The notes beneath the pieces were generated by a model. The model did no database searches, had not been told where the DNA came from, and worked only from the letters and a program-made list of their open reading frames with translations. The position numbers and the translations under genes were made by a program. Shown one piece after another: positions 24,178-32,445 of a stretch of 64,000 nt of DNA. The stretch lies in contig NZ_QPIW01000020.1 of assembly GCF_003339505.1 (NCBI RefSeq), forward strand, positions 1 to 64,000. The letters run 5' to 3'. This DNA comes from Runella aurantiaca. GTDB taxonomy: Bacteria; Bacteroidota; Bacteroidia; Cytophagales; Spirosomataceae. Position 1 is the stretch's first letter. Every line of letters starts with the position of its first letter.

Positions 24178-25674
24178 ATGCTGAAAGCATCTATAAAATC
24201 GCTCATTGCAGTTTCATTCGTCACCTCTTTCCTTTCGTTTTCTGTTTCTGCTCAATCCCTCAAAAAACTGCCCGAAACCAAGTATTCACGGGCCGAAGTA
24301 GAAATGAATATGCGCTTTTTAGCTTCTGACGAGTTGCAGGGGCGGCGCACGGGCGAACAGGGCAACTTGGTCGCCGCGCGGTACCTCGCGGAGCAGTTTC
24401 GGTACTTGGGCATCAAGCCCGCTCCCGGCCAAACGACCTATTTGCAACCCGTTCCGTTTGTGATTCAAAAAAGCGCCAAAGAAGGCCTTTTAATTGCCAA
24501 CAGTGATACCTTACACTCGGGCAAAGAATTTGTCATTTTGGGAGGCGGCCCCGCCAACTTCAGCGCCGATGTGGTTTTTGTGGGCTATGGCCAAGCCGCT
24601 GATTATACAAAAGATGTGAAAGGCAAAATCGTAGTGGCGCAGGTAGGAACGCCCGAATCAAAAACGCCACAGGAAATCTTTGCCGCCGCCAACGATAAAC
24701 GCAAACTTGCCACCGAAAAAGGAGCCGCCTTACTCATTGAATTATTTACCGCCCAAATCCCGTGGAATTTTGCCTCTCGGTATTTCGGAAATGAAAAACT
24801 GAGTTTGGACAATGGCGGAAGCAACGGAGTAACGCACGTTTGGGTCAATGGCCAGCAAAAAAAATACGTGGATTTATTCAAAAGCGGTGCCACCTCAGCC
24901 AAGTTTCAAACCACAGGCCGTGACCAACAAAATATCAATTCCTATAATGTGGTAGGAGTAATTGAAGGAACCGACCCCGTGCTCAAAAACGAATACATTG
25001 TGGTGTCGGCGCACTTTGACCACGTAGGCATGGGCAAAAAAGGTGGCAATACCTACACCCCAGCCGACAGTATTTTTAACGGTGCCCGCGACAATGCTTT
25101 CGGAACGGTAGCCATGCTGACCGCCGCCAAGACTTTATCTATCCAACCCGCAAAACGTTCAATTTTATTGATTGGTTATACGGCCGAAGAAGTGGGATTA
25201 TTGGGCAGCAAATATTATGCAGAGCACCCGTTGGTTCCGCTGAATCAGTGCGTGTTTAACCTCAACAGCGACGGCGCTGGCTACAGCGACAAAACGCTAG
25301 TTTCGGTCATTGGTCTCGACCGCACCAACTGCAAAGCGGAAATCGAAGCGGGTTGTAAAGCGTTTGGATTAGGCGTTTTCGGCGACCCTGCGCCCGAACA
25401 GGGCCTTTTTGACCGCTCAGATAACGTAAACTTGGCGGCCAAGGGCATTCCCGCCCCCGATTTTGCCCCTGGATTCAAAAGTTTTGACGGTGAGATTGCC
25501 AAGTATTATCACCAAGCCACCGACAATCCTGACTCGGTTGATTTTGACTATCTGTTGAAATTCTGCCAATCTTTTGCCTATTCTGCCCGACTCATTGCCA
25601 ACAAACCCGTTCGCCCTTACTGGATTGCGGGAGATAAGTATGAGCCCGCCGCCAAGGCGCTTTATGGGAAATAA
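24178..25674 (+). CDS. Secreted M28 family metallopeptidase
   Basis: The protein has 498 residues with signal peptide MLKASIKSLIAVSFVTSFLSFSVSAQ. A PA (protease-associated) insert lies about 100-235. The dizinc aminopeptidase domain has VVSAHFDHVGMG (His, Asp), GARDNAFGTVAML (bridging Asp), GYTAEEVGLLGS (catalytic Glu and metal Glu), NLNSDGAG (Asp) and a late His in KYYHQATDNPD. It should trim peptides outside the cytoplasm. It begins 12 bases after thrB. Confidence 0.92.
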   Translation: MLKASIKSLIAVSFVTSFLSFSVSAQSLKKLPETKYSRAEVEMNMRFLASDELQGRRTGEQGNLVAARYLAEQFRYLGIKPAPGQTTYLQPVPFVIQKSAKEGLLIANSDTLHSGKEFVILGGGPANFSADVVFVGYGQAADYTKDVKGKIVVAQVGTPESKTPQEIFAAANDKRKLATEKGAALLIELFTAQIPWNFASRYFGNEKLSLDNGGSNGVTHVWVNGQQKKYVDLFKSGATSAKFQTTGRDQQNINSYNVVGVIEGTDPVLKNEYIVVSAHFDHVGMGKKGGNTYTPADSIFNGARDNAFGTVAMLTAAKTLSIQPAKRSILLIGYTAEEVGLLGSKYYAEHPLVPLNQCVFNLNSDGAGYSDKTLVSVIGLDRTNCKAEIEAGCKAFGLGVFGDPAPEQGLFDRSDNVNLAAKGIPAPDFAPGFKSFDGEIAKYYHQATDNPDSVDFDYLLKFCQSFAYSARLIANKPVRPYWIAGDKYEPAAKALYGK

Positions 25675-25716
25675 GTGATTGTTTTTTGCTAATTTTGTTA
25701 AAAAACTCATTCATTT

Positions 25717-25944
25717 ATGAAAGCAGTTGACCAATTGCCGCTTAACGAAGTTCAACTCAGTCTACTCAGGATGTTTGCACGCCCTATGTCAGAAGAGCAA
25801 ACACTGAAAATAAGAAGAGCGCTTGTTCAGTTTTTATCTGATGAATTGGATGACGAAATTGAGAAAGTTGTCAAACAAAAGAATATTACAGAGAAGGATT
25901 ATGATAAACTGCGCAATCAGCATCAACGCACACCTAAGCAATGA
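25717..25944 (+). CDS. Putative antitoxin of PIN toxin pair
   Basis: This 75-residue protein (MKAVDQLPLNEVQLSLLRMF...) is small, charged and helical, with DELDDEIEKVVKQKNITEKD in the middle. Its stop overlaps the start of the PIN toxin gene by four bases (ATGA), the usual translational coupling in toxin-antitoxin pairs. Small proteins with the pattern NEVQLSLLRMF.RPMSEEQ occur before COG1569-type PIN proteins in Bacteroidota; the antitoxin call rests on that context. Confidence 0.65.
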   Translation: MKAVDQLPLNEVQLSLLRMFARPMSEEQTLKIRRALVQFLSDELDDEIEKVVKQKNITEKDYDKLRNQHQRTPKQ

Positions 25945-26351
25945 GAGTTGTTATTGATACGAATGTCTTACGTACAACCATAAAAAAAGGAAACTTTGAA
26001 CGATTTATTTATGATGCCTTTAGAGCAGAAGTTTTTGAATGGGTAGTGAGTACAGAAATTTTAAATGAGTATCCCGAAAAACTAACTGAATTTTATTCAT
26101 CCGAAACCGCAGATTTGGTTCTAAATATCTTGATGGCTGCCCCTAATGTAATTCTTACCGAACCTGCCTTTCGCTGGAATCTGATTAGTGACGACCCCGA
26201 TGATAATAAGTTTGCTGACTTAGCGATTTCTACAAATGCCTTTTGTTTAGTTACTTACGACCGTCATTTTAATATCTTCAAAGGGATTTCTTTTCCAAAA
26301 CTTAAAGTCGTTAAACCAAAAGAATTTCAAAAAATAATCAATTGGCCTTAG
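25941..26351 (+). CDS. PIN-domain toxin (COG1569-like)
   Basis: This 136-residue protein begins MRVVIDTNVLRTTI, with the first PIN acidic residue, then STEILNEYPEKL (conserved Glu) and DDPDDNKFADLAISTNAFCLVTYDRHF with the remaining acidic cluster. PIN toxins are Mg-dependent ribonucleases that stop growth by cutting tRNA or rRNA. All active-site acids appear present, so it should be intact. It partners the 75-residue protein before it; galU follows 15 bases later. Confidence 0.85.
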   Translation: MRVVIDTNVLRTTIKKGNFERFIYDAFRAEVFEWVVSTEILNEYPEKLTEFYSSETADLVLNILMAAPNVILTEPAFRWNLISDDPDDNKFADLAISTNAFCLVTYDRHFNIFKGISFPKLKVVKPKEFQKIINWP

Positions 26352-26366
26352 TGCTCTTACTCCCAC

Positions 26367-27239
26367 ATGATTCGTAAAGCCGTTATACCTGCCGCTGGTT
26401 TAGGAACTCGCTTCTTACCCGCAACCAAGTCTCAACCCAAAGAAATGCTCCCCATCATCGACACGCCCACCATTCAGTACGTGGTGCAGGAAGCCGTCGA
26501 TTCGGGCATTGAAGACATTCTTATCATTACAGGTCGCGGTAAGCGCGCCATCGAAGACCACTTTGACCGTAATGTAGAACTGGAAGCCAAATTGGAAGAA
26601 AAACAGGATGAACTCCTTTGGAACGAAATGCGCCGTTTGTCCGACATGGCCAATATCCACTACGTTCGTCAGCGTGAAACCAACGGCCTCGGCGATGCCA
26701 TCTATTACGCCAAACAACACGTTGGCAATGAACCCTTTGCGGTACTCTTGGGCGACACTATCATGGATTCGGTCATCCCCGTTACGCAGCAATTGATTGA
26801 TACCTACGAGCAATACCAAAGCACCGTGATTGCGGTCGAAACCGTGCCACGCGAGAAAGTCAACCGCTACGGAATCGTAGGCGGAACGGCACTGAGCGAT
26901 ACCATCATGCAGTTGGACGCCCTCATCGAAAAGCCTTCCATTGAGGCCGCACCTTCTACCCTAGCCATTGCGGGACGGTATATACTTTCGCCCGAAATCT
27001 TTACGGCGATTGAACAAACGGGCAAAGGTAAAGGCGGCGAAATCCAACTCACCGACGCCTTTCAAATCTTGCTGCGCCGCGAAAGCATCTACGCCCACCG
27101 CATTGAAGGCGAGCGCCACGATATTGGAAATAAACTTGATTTCTTGAAAACAACGGTAAAATTTGCCCTTAAACGCAAGGAATTTTCGGCTCCGTTCTTG
27201 AAGTTTTTGAGAGCAACTTTGGCCGAGTATGAGAAATAA
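26367..27239 (+). CDS. galU: UTP--glucose-1-phosphate uridylyltransferase
   Basis: GalU makes UDP-glucose from UTP and glucose-1-phosphate for glycan and lipid glycosylation. The 290-residue length is normal. N-terminal nucleotide-binding motif AVIPAAGLGTRFLPATKSQPKEMLPI, then DFHFDR-type segment EDHFDRNVELEAKLEEK, ALGDAI-type GLGDAIYYAK, VLLGDTIMD and IEKPSIEAAPSTLAIAGRYI. It may supply UDP-glucose to glycosyltransferases such as that at 3475-4920. Confidence 0.95.
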   Translation: MIRKAVIPAAGLGTRFLPATKSQPKEMLPIIDTPTIQYVVQEAVDSGIEDILIITGRGKRAIEDHFDRNVELEAKLEEKQDELLWNEMRRLSDMANIHYVRQRETNGLGDAIYYAKQHVGNEPFAVLLGDTIMDSVIPVTQQLIDTYEQYQSTVIAVETVPREKVNRYGIVGGTALSDTIMQLDALIEKPSIEAAPSTLAIAGRYILSPEIFTAIEQTGKGKGGEIQLTDAFQILLRRESIYAHRIEGERHDIGNKLDFLKTTVKFALKRKEFSAPFLKFLRATLAEYEK

Positions 27240-27262
27240 CCATGACCGAGTGAAAATATATA

Positions 27263-27278
27263 AAGTCTGTGTAGACTT
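27263..27278. terminator. Small hairpin after galU
   Basis: AAGTCT-GTGT-AGACTT forms a 6-bp stem 24 bases after the galU stop. It is short and without a clear T-tract on either strand, so its role as terminator is weak. Confidence 0.35.
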
Positions 27279-27307
27279 CCCTCTGTTCGTTCATAGCTAG
27301 CGTCTTA

Positions 27308-28663
27308 TTGGCTTTAGGTTTCATGTTAATATATTTCTCCATTTTAATCTTAAAAACAACGCGACTGCCAGTGGTCTCTGGGTTGATGATACCACTGGCA
27401 ATATTGTTTATTTTTAGTGTGCCCTCACACGCCCAGTTAGTGGAGCTGGATTTAAAGCCTGATACGTCATTATTGGGAAAATATTCTTTTTATGTCCAAT
27501 CAGTAGAAGATGTTAGAAGAGACCGGCTGAGCATTGGTTTTATCCGCTCAGACTCAACAGGTCGCTATTTTTTTGCCGATTTGAAAGGGGGGCTTGTTCC
27601 TTCTTTGGAAAATTTCTTAAAATATTCGATCAAGATGGATGAGGTTAGTTTCTCGATTGTCTTAGCCATCACCAAACTTAAAATAAACGAATATAAAACA
27701 GAATATGGGGAAAAAGGACGAATAGATTTAGGGTTAGTATGGATTGAACCTGACAGTATCAGGAAAAATATTTTGTATGAGTCAAATCAGTCTATCGAAA
27801 TAGAAGGAAATGACGTAACTCCATTTTGGCTTGAAATAATCAAAGCAGGGATAAGAACTGGTTGTATTGAGTTTGATTCACTCTATCGTCATCATAAGCT
27901 TCCTGTCCCAAAAACCCTTCAATCATTCGATGAATTAATTTTAACGGCTGACCCACCTGCGGTTACAATTCAAAACCCTGAATTGCACATCTCAACGGCT
28001 TCACAACTTAATGAAGGTATTTATACTAATTGGAACGAAATGGCTACCAACAGTCCTTCCAACAAAAGTAAATTTACTTACACCCTGAGTTCGGGAGTTT
28101 TAATTGAGCTTTATAATGAGAAAGACCAAAGAATTACCAAAGCATTTGGTTTTTCAATTGACAATAAGCTGTATGTCAACAAGAAAAGATATATTCAGAA
28201 AGAAGGGTATGCACGGGTAGTAGAAGTAGGTCGGTATTTGGCTTGGTATGACGATATAAACGGAGCCCCCTTGATAAAAGACCCACTCTATAAGAATTCC
28301 ACAAAACCCGTTCTGATGGCTTATCCTTCTTCCTTATCCAAAACTATGTCTTCATTTGCCTTACAACGTGTTTTTACCAAAGCGTTGCCAACGGGTGCCA
28401 GTGCATTGTTGGGAGTAGCAGGTGGGATTGCGTTTATTGTAGCGATTGAAAGGAATGCACTGGAATGTATTATCATGGATACGGAGACAGGAGCCGTATT
28501 ACCACTCAATACGGTCCAATTTCAAAATTTAATACGTCAGGATGAAGTTCTTTGGAAGGATTTTCAAGAAAATAACTCTAAAATACGAAGAGCTCAAAAA
28601 CAAATTGAATGGATAAAAAAGTTTAATCAGAGAAATCCTTTAGTTAATATCAGTTCAAAATAA
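27308..28663 (+). CDS. Secreted protein of unknown function
   Basis: The open frame gives 451 residues from an uncertain start. MLIYFSIL (27323) or MIPLAILFIFSVPSHAQ (27383) may be used; the latter makes a normal signal peptide cleaved after SHAQ. The body shows no recognised domain. A hydrophobic helix near residue 360 (ALPTGASALLGVAGGIAFIVAI) and a C-terminal charged coil (DFQENNSKIRRAQKQIEWIK) are visible; the TM helix followed by a short C-terminal tail suggests membrane attachment. It lies between galU and the sigma-54 regulator on the same strand with no evident link to either. Confidence 0.6.
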   Translation: MALGFMLIYFSILILKTTRLPVVSGLMIPLAILFIFSVPSHAQLVELDLKPDTSLLGKYSFYVQSVEDVRRDRLSIGFIRSDSTGRYFFADLKGGLVPSLENFLKYSIKMDEVSFSIVLAITKLKINEYKTEYGEKGRIDLGLVWIEPDSIRKNILYESNQSIEIEGNDVTPFWLEIIKAGIRTGCIEFDSLYRHHKLPVPKTLQSFDELILTADPPAVTIQNPELHISTASQLNEGIYTNWNEMATNSPSNKSKFTYTLSSGVLIELYNEKDQRITKAFGFSIDNKLYVNKKRYIQKEGYARVVEVGRYLAWYDDINGAPLIKDPLYKNSTKPVLMAYPSSLSKTMSSFALQRVFTKALPTGASALLGVAGGIAFIVAIERNALECIIMDTETGAVLPLNTVQFQNLIRQDEVLWKDFQENNSKIRRAQKQIEWIKKFNQRNPLVNISSK

Positions 28664-28700
28664 CCACTCGCAGGCTCACAACAGTCAATGACAAAATTTC

Positions 28701-30032
28701 ATGCCCAATCTCCTCCTCATCGACGATGAAATCAAACTCCGGGGGCTGCTCAAACGCATTCTGGAGCTAGAAGGCTATCACGTGAGCGAAGCCGACAATG
28801 CGCATTCAGCTTTTAAGATTCTGGAAAAACAAGACATTCAGGTGGTGGTGTGCGACGTAAAACTACCTGATGCCCACGGTGTTGAACTTACCCAACGCCT
28901 CAAAACGCAATTTCCGCTTGTTGAAGTTATCCTGCTGACGGCCTACGGCACCATAGCCGACGGGGTACAGGCCGTAAAAAATGGTGCATTTGACTACCTT
29001 ACCAAAGGCGACGACAACGACCGCATTGTGCCGCTGGTAGCGCGGGCCACCGAGAAAGCCGAGCTTCGGCAGAAAGTCCATCGGCTAGAGGAAAAAGTAA
29101 GTCAAAAATTTGGGTTCGGAAGTATCATCGGAACCTCAAAACCTATTCAGGAGGCCATAGAATTGGCCCAAAAAGTAGCCGTAACGGATACTACGGTGTT
29201 GCTTTTGGGCGAAACCGGCACGGGCAAAGAAGTATTTGCCCAAGCCATCCATCAACAAAGTCCACGACGCGATAAACCTTTTGTGGCGCTCAATTGCAGT
29301 GCATTCAGTCGCGAGATATTGGAAAGCGAACTCTTTGGCCATCGCGCGGGGGCTTTTACGGGTGCGCTAAAAGACAAAAAAGGCTTGATGGAAGAAGCCC
29401 ATGGCGGCACGTTGTTTCTGGATGAAATCGGAGAAATGAGCCCCGATTTGCAAGCCAAGCTCCTGCGTGTTCTGGAAACGAATACGTTCTACAAAGTAGG
29501 CGACACCAAGCCCACCCAAGTCAGCGTTCGGTTTGTGGCTGCCACCAACCGCGACTTACAAAAAGAAGCTGAAAGCCAACACTTTCGCCTCGATTTATAC
29601 TACCGTTTGTCAGTTTTTGAGATAAAACTTCCATCTCTTCGCAGTCGCGTTGAAGATATTCCATTATTGGCCGCGCATTTTGTCCAAATCTATGCGGCTA
29701 AAATGAACCGCCCAGCGCCCAAATTAGCTGTGTCATTTTTAGAAAAGCTAAAGCAAAGTGCATGGAAAGGCAATATCCGTGAGTTGAAAAATGTGATTGA
29801 ACGCGCCGTTATTCTGGCCAACCATGATGAATTAACCCCTCGGGAGCTTCCTTTTGAAATGCAGTTTGGCACCGCCAATTTCACCCCAGGTGTAGCAACA
29901 TTGGCCGAAATTGAAAAACAGCATATTGACTGGATGTTGCACCATACCCAACACAACAAAACCGAAACCGCCCGCCTCCTCGGCATCGGTCTCACGACGC
30001 TGTATCGGAAGATTGAAGAATATGAATTGTAG
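28701..30032 (+). CDS. NtrC-family sigma-54-dependent response regulator (kdp-linked)
   Basis: The protein has 443 residues. The receiver domain (1-120) has DDE at 8-10, phosphorylation Asp in VVCDVKLPDAHG (about 53), conserved T in LLTAYG and K in YLTKG. The AAA+ domain has Walker A GETGTGKEVFAQAI, the GAFTGA loop that contacts sigma-54, Walker B GGTLFLDEIGEM, and RLDLYYRLSVFEI. A FIS-type helix-turn-helix closes the protein (KTETARLLGIGLTTLYRKIE). It activates sigma-54 promoters when phosphorylated. A sigma-54 promoter candidate lies 137 bases after its stop, ahead of the kdp genes, and a histidine kinase closes that operon, so it probably controls K+ uptake in place of KdpE. Confidence 0.93.
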   Translation: MPNLLLIDDEIKLRGLLKRILELEGYHVSEADNAHSAFKILEKQDIQVVVCDVKLPDAHGVELTQRLKTQFPLVEVILLTAYGTIADGVQAVKNGAFDYLTKGDDNDRIVPLVARATEKAELRQKVHRLEEKVSQKFGFGSIIGTSKPIQEAIELAQKVAVTDTTVLLLGETGTGKEVFAQAIHQQSPRRDKPFVALNCSAFSREILESELFGHRAGAFTGALKDKKGLMEEAHGGTLFLDEIGEMSPDLQAKLLRVLETNTFYKVGDTKPTQVSVRFVAATNRDLQKEAESQHFRLDLYYRLSVFEIKLPSLRSRVEDIPLLAAHFVQIYAAKMNRPAPKLAVSFLEKLKQSAWKGNIRELKNVIERAVILANHDELTPRELPFEMQFGTANFTPGVATLAEIEKQHIDWMLHHTQHNKTETARLLGIGLTTLYRKIEEYEL

Positions 30033-30056
30033 CGCCGCAAAATTTTGCGGCGCTAC
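30029..30056. repeat. Perfect 28-bp GC-rich palindrome
   Basis: GTAGCGCCGCAAAA (30029-30042) is followed directly by its reverse complement TTTTGCGGCGCTAC (30043-30056), overlapping the stop codon of the sigma-54 regulator. It could be a dispersed element, a transcript hairpin, or, being about 115 bases upstream of the -24 element, an enhancer site for the regulator itself. Confidence 0.7.
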
Positions 30057-30074
30057 CCTATCAAAATGAAAACC

Positions 30075-30108
30075 AACCCTTCCAAAATGGAAGGGTTTTT
30101 TATTTTTT
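30075..30108 (+). terminator. Strong intrinsic terminator of the response-regulator gene
   Basis: AACCCTTCCA (30075-30084), loop AAA, TGGAAGGGTT (30088-30097), then a T-tract (TTTTATTTTTT). It separates the regulator transcript from the kdp operon, which then needs its own promoter. Confidence 0.9.
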
Positions 30109-30168
30109 AATTTATAAAAAACACCATAAACTCCTCTTTTTTAATACCTTAACTACTTCCCTTTTCGT

Positions 30169-30185
30169 CAGGCACAGCTTTGGCA
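30169..30185 (+). promoter_or_regulatory. Sigma-54 (-24/-12) promoter candidate for the kdp operon
   Basis: CAGGCACAGCTTTGGCA contains GG (30171-30172) and GC (30183-30184) exactly ten bases apart, with the GGCAC and TGGC(A) blocks that match the consensus TGGCAC-N5-TTGCA in eight of ten core positions. It lies between the terminator of the NtrC-type regulator and the first small gene at 30221; transcription would begin near 30196. The match, spacing and neighbouring sigma-54 activator support each other. Confidence 0.6.
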
Positions 30186-30220
30186 TACCTAAGTGTGTCT
30201 CATTAAAACAAATTCTCATT

Positions 30221-30307
30221 ATGGGTATGCTTATCATTCTTCTTTTCACGGGCATTGGGTGCTTTGTCCTGTTCTACGGTTCTATTCGATTCTTTGAAAA
30301 AATCTAA
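30221..30307 (+). CDS. 28-residue single-pass membrane peptide ahead of kdpF
   Basis: ATGGGTATGCTTATC opens a 28-codon frame: MGMLIILLFTGIGCFVLFYG followed by SIRFFEKI and TAA. It is one hydrophobic helix with a short charged tail (FFEKI), lies four bases before kdpF, and is the first gene after the sigma-54 promoter candidate. Small peptides with a related SI-x-FF-E-K-I ending precede kdpF in other Bacteroidota, as far as I recall. It may be an extra small subunit or regulator of the Kdp pump. Confidence 0.55.
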   Translation: MGMLIILLFTGIGCFVLFYGSIRFFEKI

Positions 30308-30311
30308 CGCT

Positions 30312-30392
30312 ATGTTCACCGCTCTATTCATCCTTGCTTTGGCTGTGTTTGGCTACTTGGTGTACGTCTTACTTAAGCCTGAAAAATTCTAG
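30312..30392 (+). CDS. kdpF: K+-transporting ATPase small subunit KdpF
   Basis: The 26-residue sequence MFTALFILALAVFGYLVYVL followed by LKPEKF and TAG matches KdpF: one TM helix and the conserved L-x-x-P-E-x-F end. KdpF stabilises the KdpABC complex in the inner membrane. It precedes kdpA by 16 bases. Confidence 0.85.
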   Translation: MFTALFILALAVFGYLVYVLLKPEKF

Positions 30393-30408
30393 AAACCTCA
30401 TTAAAATC

Positions 30409-32103
30409 ATGTTACAGGAAATTCTCGGTATCGGTTTAATTTTTGTCCTTACGGTTTTGTTGGCGCTGCCTTTGGGACGCTATATTGCCAAGGTGTATTT
30501 AGGCCAACCTACGTGGCTAGACTTTATGTCGCCGCTCGAAAACTTTATTTATAAAGTATGCCGCATCAATCCCAAAAAGGAAATGACGTGGCAGGAAAAT
30601 TTGGCTGCCCTTTTGACCATTAATTTTGTCTGGTTTTTCTGGATGATGTTTATCTTGATGAATCAAGGATGGCTACCGCTCAATCCAGACGGTAATCCAT
30701 CGATGAGTGCTGATTTAGCGTTTAATACCGCCGTTTCCTTTTTGGTCAATTGCAATCTGCAACACTATTCGGGCGAAACGGGGGTCACGTATTTTTCGCA
30801 GTTGGCGGGATTGATGTTTATGCAGTTTGTAACAGCAGGAACGGGCATGGCGGCGGCGGCAATGGTATTTAAAGCCATGAAAGAGCACCAAACCAGTCAA
30901 TTAGGCAATTTTTATAGTTATTTCCTCAAATCATGCACCCGTATTTTATTACCTGTCGCGCTAGTATCCGCCGTTATTTTGGTCTTCAACGGAACACCCA
31001 TGAACTGGGAGGGAAAGGCGAATATCGTTACGGTGCAGGGTGATTCGGTACAGGTATCACGCGGACCAGCGGCAGCCATGATTGCCATCAAACAGGCAGG
31101 AACCAACGGCGGTGGGTATTTTGGGGTCAATTCAGCGCACCCGCTGGAGAATCCGAATTACTTAACCAACATCGTCGAAAACATACTTATCATCCTCATT
31201 CCCATTGCTTTTGTGTTTGCGCTCGGCTTTTATCTTAATCGAAAAAAACTCGCGTGGATGATTTTTGGCGTAATGACCCTCGGCTTTTTTCTCCTGCTGA
31301 GCGTCTCCGTTTATTTTGAAATGCAAGGGAACCCCGCCATCACAAAAATGAATATCAACCAATCATTGGGCAGTATGGAAGGCAAGGAAATACGGTTTGG
31401 CGCGGCGGCTTCTGCTTTTTGGGGCATCACCACCACCACTACTTCCAACGGCTCGGTCAACGCCATGCACGATAGCATGACGCCGCTTTCGGGGGCCATG
31501 CAACTCATTGATATGATGATTAATGCCCTGTATGGAGGCGTCGGAGTTGGCTTTCTGAACTTCTACATTTTTATCATCATTGCGGTCTTCATTTCGGGAT
31601 TGATGGTAGGACGTACGCCCGAATTTTTGGGTAAAAAAATCGAAGCGAAGGAGATGAAAATTGCCACCATCATCGCGTTACTGCACACCTTTTTGATTCT
31701 GTCTTTTACGGCACTTTCAAGTTATGTATTTACCCAAGACCCAAGCGTGGGCTGGCTCAACAACCCTGGCTTTCATGGATTTTCAGAAATGCTGTATGAA
31801 TACACTTCTTCTTCGGCTAACAATGGATCAGGTTTTGAGGGCTTGGGCGACAATACTCCTTTTTGGAACATTACCTGTGGTATTGTGCTGATTATGAGCC
31901 GTTATCTACCCATCATTGGGCCGATTGCAATTGCGGGTATTTTGGCAAACAAGAAGTACATTCCCGAATCAGCAGGAACGCTCAAAACTGACACCGCTAC
32001 GTTTGGATTTATGGTTTTTGCCGTGATTTTCATCATCGCCGCGCTGTCGTTTTTCCCTGCATTGGCGCTGGGGCCGTTGGCGGAGTTTTTTAGCCTTCGC
32101 TGA
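30409..32103 (+). CDS. kdpA: K+-transporting ATPase subunit A
   Basis: KdpA is the K+-selective channel-like subunit of the Kdp pump. The start at 30409 gives MLQEILGIGLIFVLTVLLAL, 564 residues in total, the usual size; the open frame to 30334 overlaps kdpF in another frame and is not used. Multiple TM segments and the selectivity-filter-type loops are visible: NCNLQHYSGE, TAGTGMAAAAMVF, GTNGGGYFGVNSAHPLENP, and TTTTSNGSVNAMHDS. Its 3' end overlaps by 14 bases the end of an antisense toxin gene that separates it from kdpB. Confidence 0.96.
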   Translation: MLQEILGIGLIFVLTVLLALPLGRYIAKVYLGQPTWLDFMSPLENFIYKVCRINPKKEMTWQENLAALLTINFVWFFWMMFILMNQGWLPLNPDGNPSMSADLAFNTAVSFLVNCNLQHYSGETGVTYFSQLAGLMFMQFVTAGTGMAAAAMVFKAMKEHQTSQLGNFYSYFLKSCTRILLPVALVSAVILVFNGTPMNWEGKANIVTVQGDSVQVSRGPAAAMIAIKQAGTNGGGYFGVNSAHPLENPNYLTNIVENILIILIPIAFVFALGFYLNRKKLAWMIFGVMTLGFFLLLSVSVYFEMQGNPAITKMNINQSLGSMEGKEIRFGAAASAFWGITTTTTSNGSVNAMHDSMTPLSGAMQLIDMMINALYGGVGVGFLNFYIFIIIAVFISGLMVGRTPEFLGKKIEAKEMKIATIIALLHTFLILSFTALSSYVFTQDPSVGWLNNPGFHGFSEMLYEYTSSSANNGSGFEGLGDNTPFWNITCGIVLIMSRYLPIIGPIAIAGILANKKYIPESAGTLKTDTATFGFMVFAVIFIIAALSFFPALALGPLAEFFSLR

Positions 32104-32445
32104 GTTGGGACGCAATATAGGTCAAGACCTTTTCAATGGTCATTGTCTCGGAGGGTAACACATTGGTTTCGGAACCGACGTGTTTATGAAAAGGAGAAGT
32201 TGAAAGATGTGGATAATCATGGGCATTATCCCAGCGGAGAATCAGAGAAGCATCAGCTCTTTGCCACTGATAAGCGTAGTCAATTTTATTTTTTCAAAAA
32301 CAGTTACCTCTTTAACATATAAAATGCTATCGGTAACCAATTCAACCTTATATCTTAAAATATGAATGCGCGGGGTGATAAGTTCTTTGATTAAAATGGA
32401 TTTTGTGATAATCGCATCAAAAGCTGCTAAATCAGGTAAAGGCAT
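32090..32445 (-). pseudogene. TumE/DUF6516-like toxin, frameshifted
   Basis: The minus strand encodes MPLPDLAAFDAIITKSILIK...VELVTDSILYVKEVTVFEK in one frame and then, one base out of phase, KIDYAYQWQRADASLILRWD...YPHLSTSPFHKHVGSETNVL...TMTIEKVLTYIASQLSEG. Together they resemble the DUF6516/TumE toxin family (YxYxWQ, L-x-RWDNA, FPHHKH). The break is in the T/A tract 32284-32294; one extra base would restore 119 codons (357 bases). The start overlaps the antitoxin-like gene's stop (TGATG). Either the toxin is dead or a base was missed in sequencing. Its last codons overlap the 3' end of kdpA on the other strand. Confidence 0.65.
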
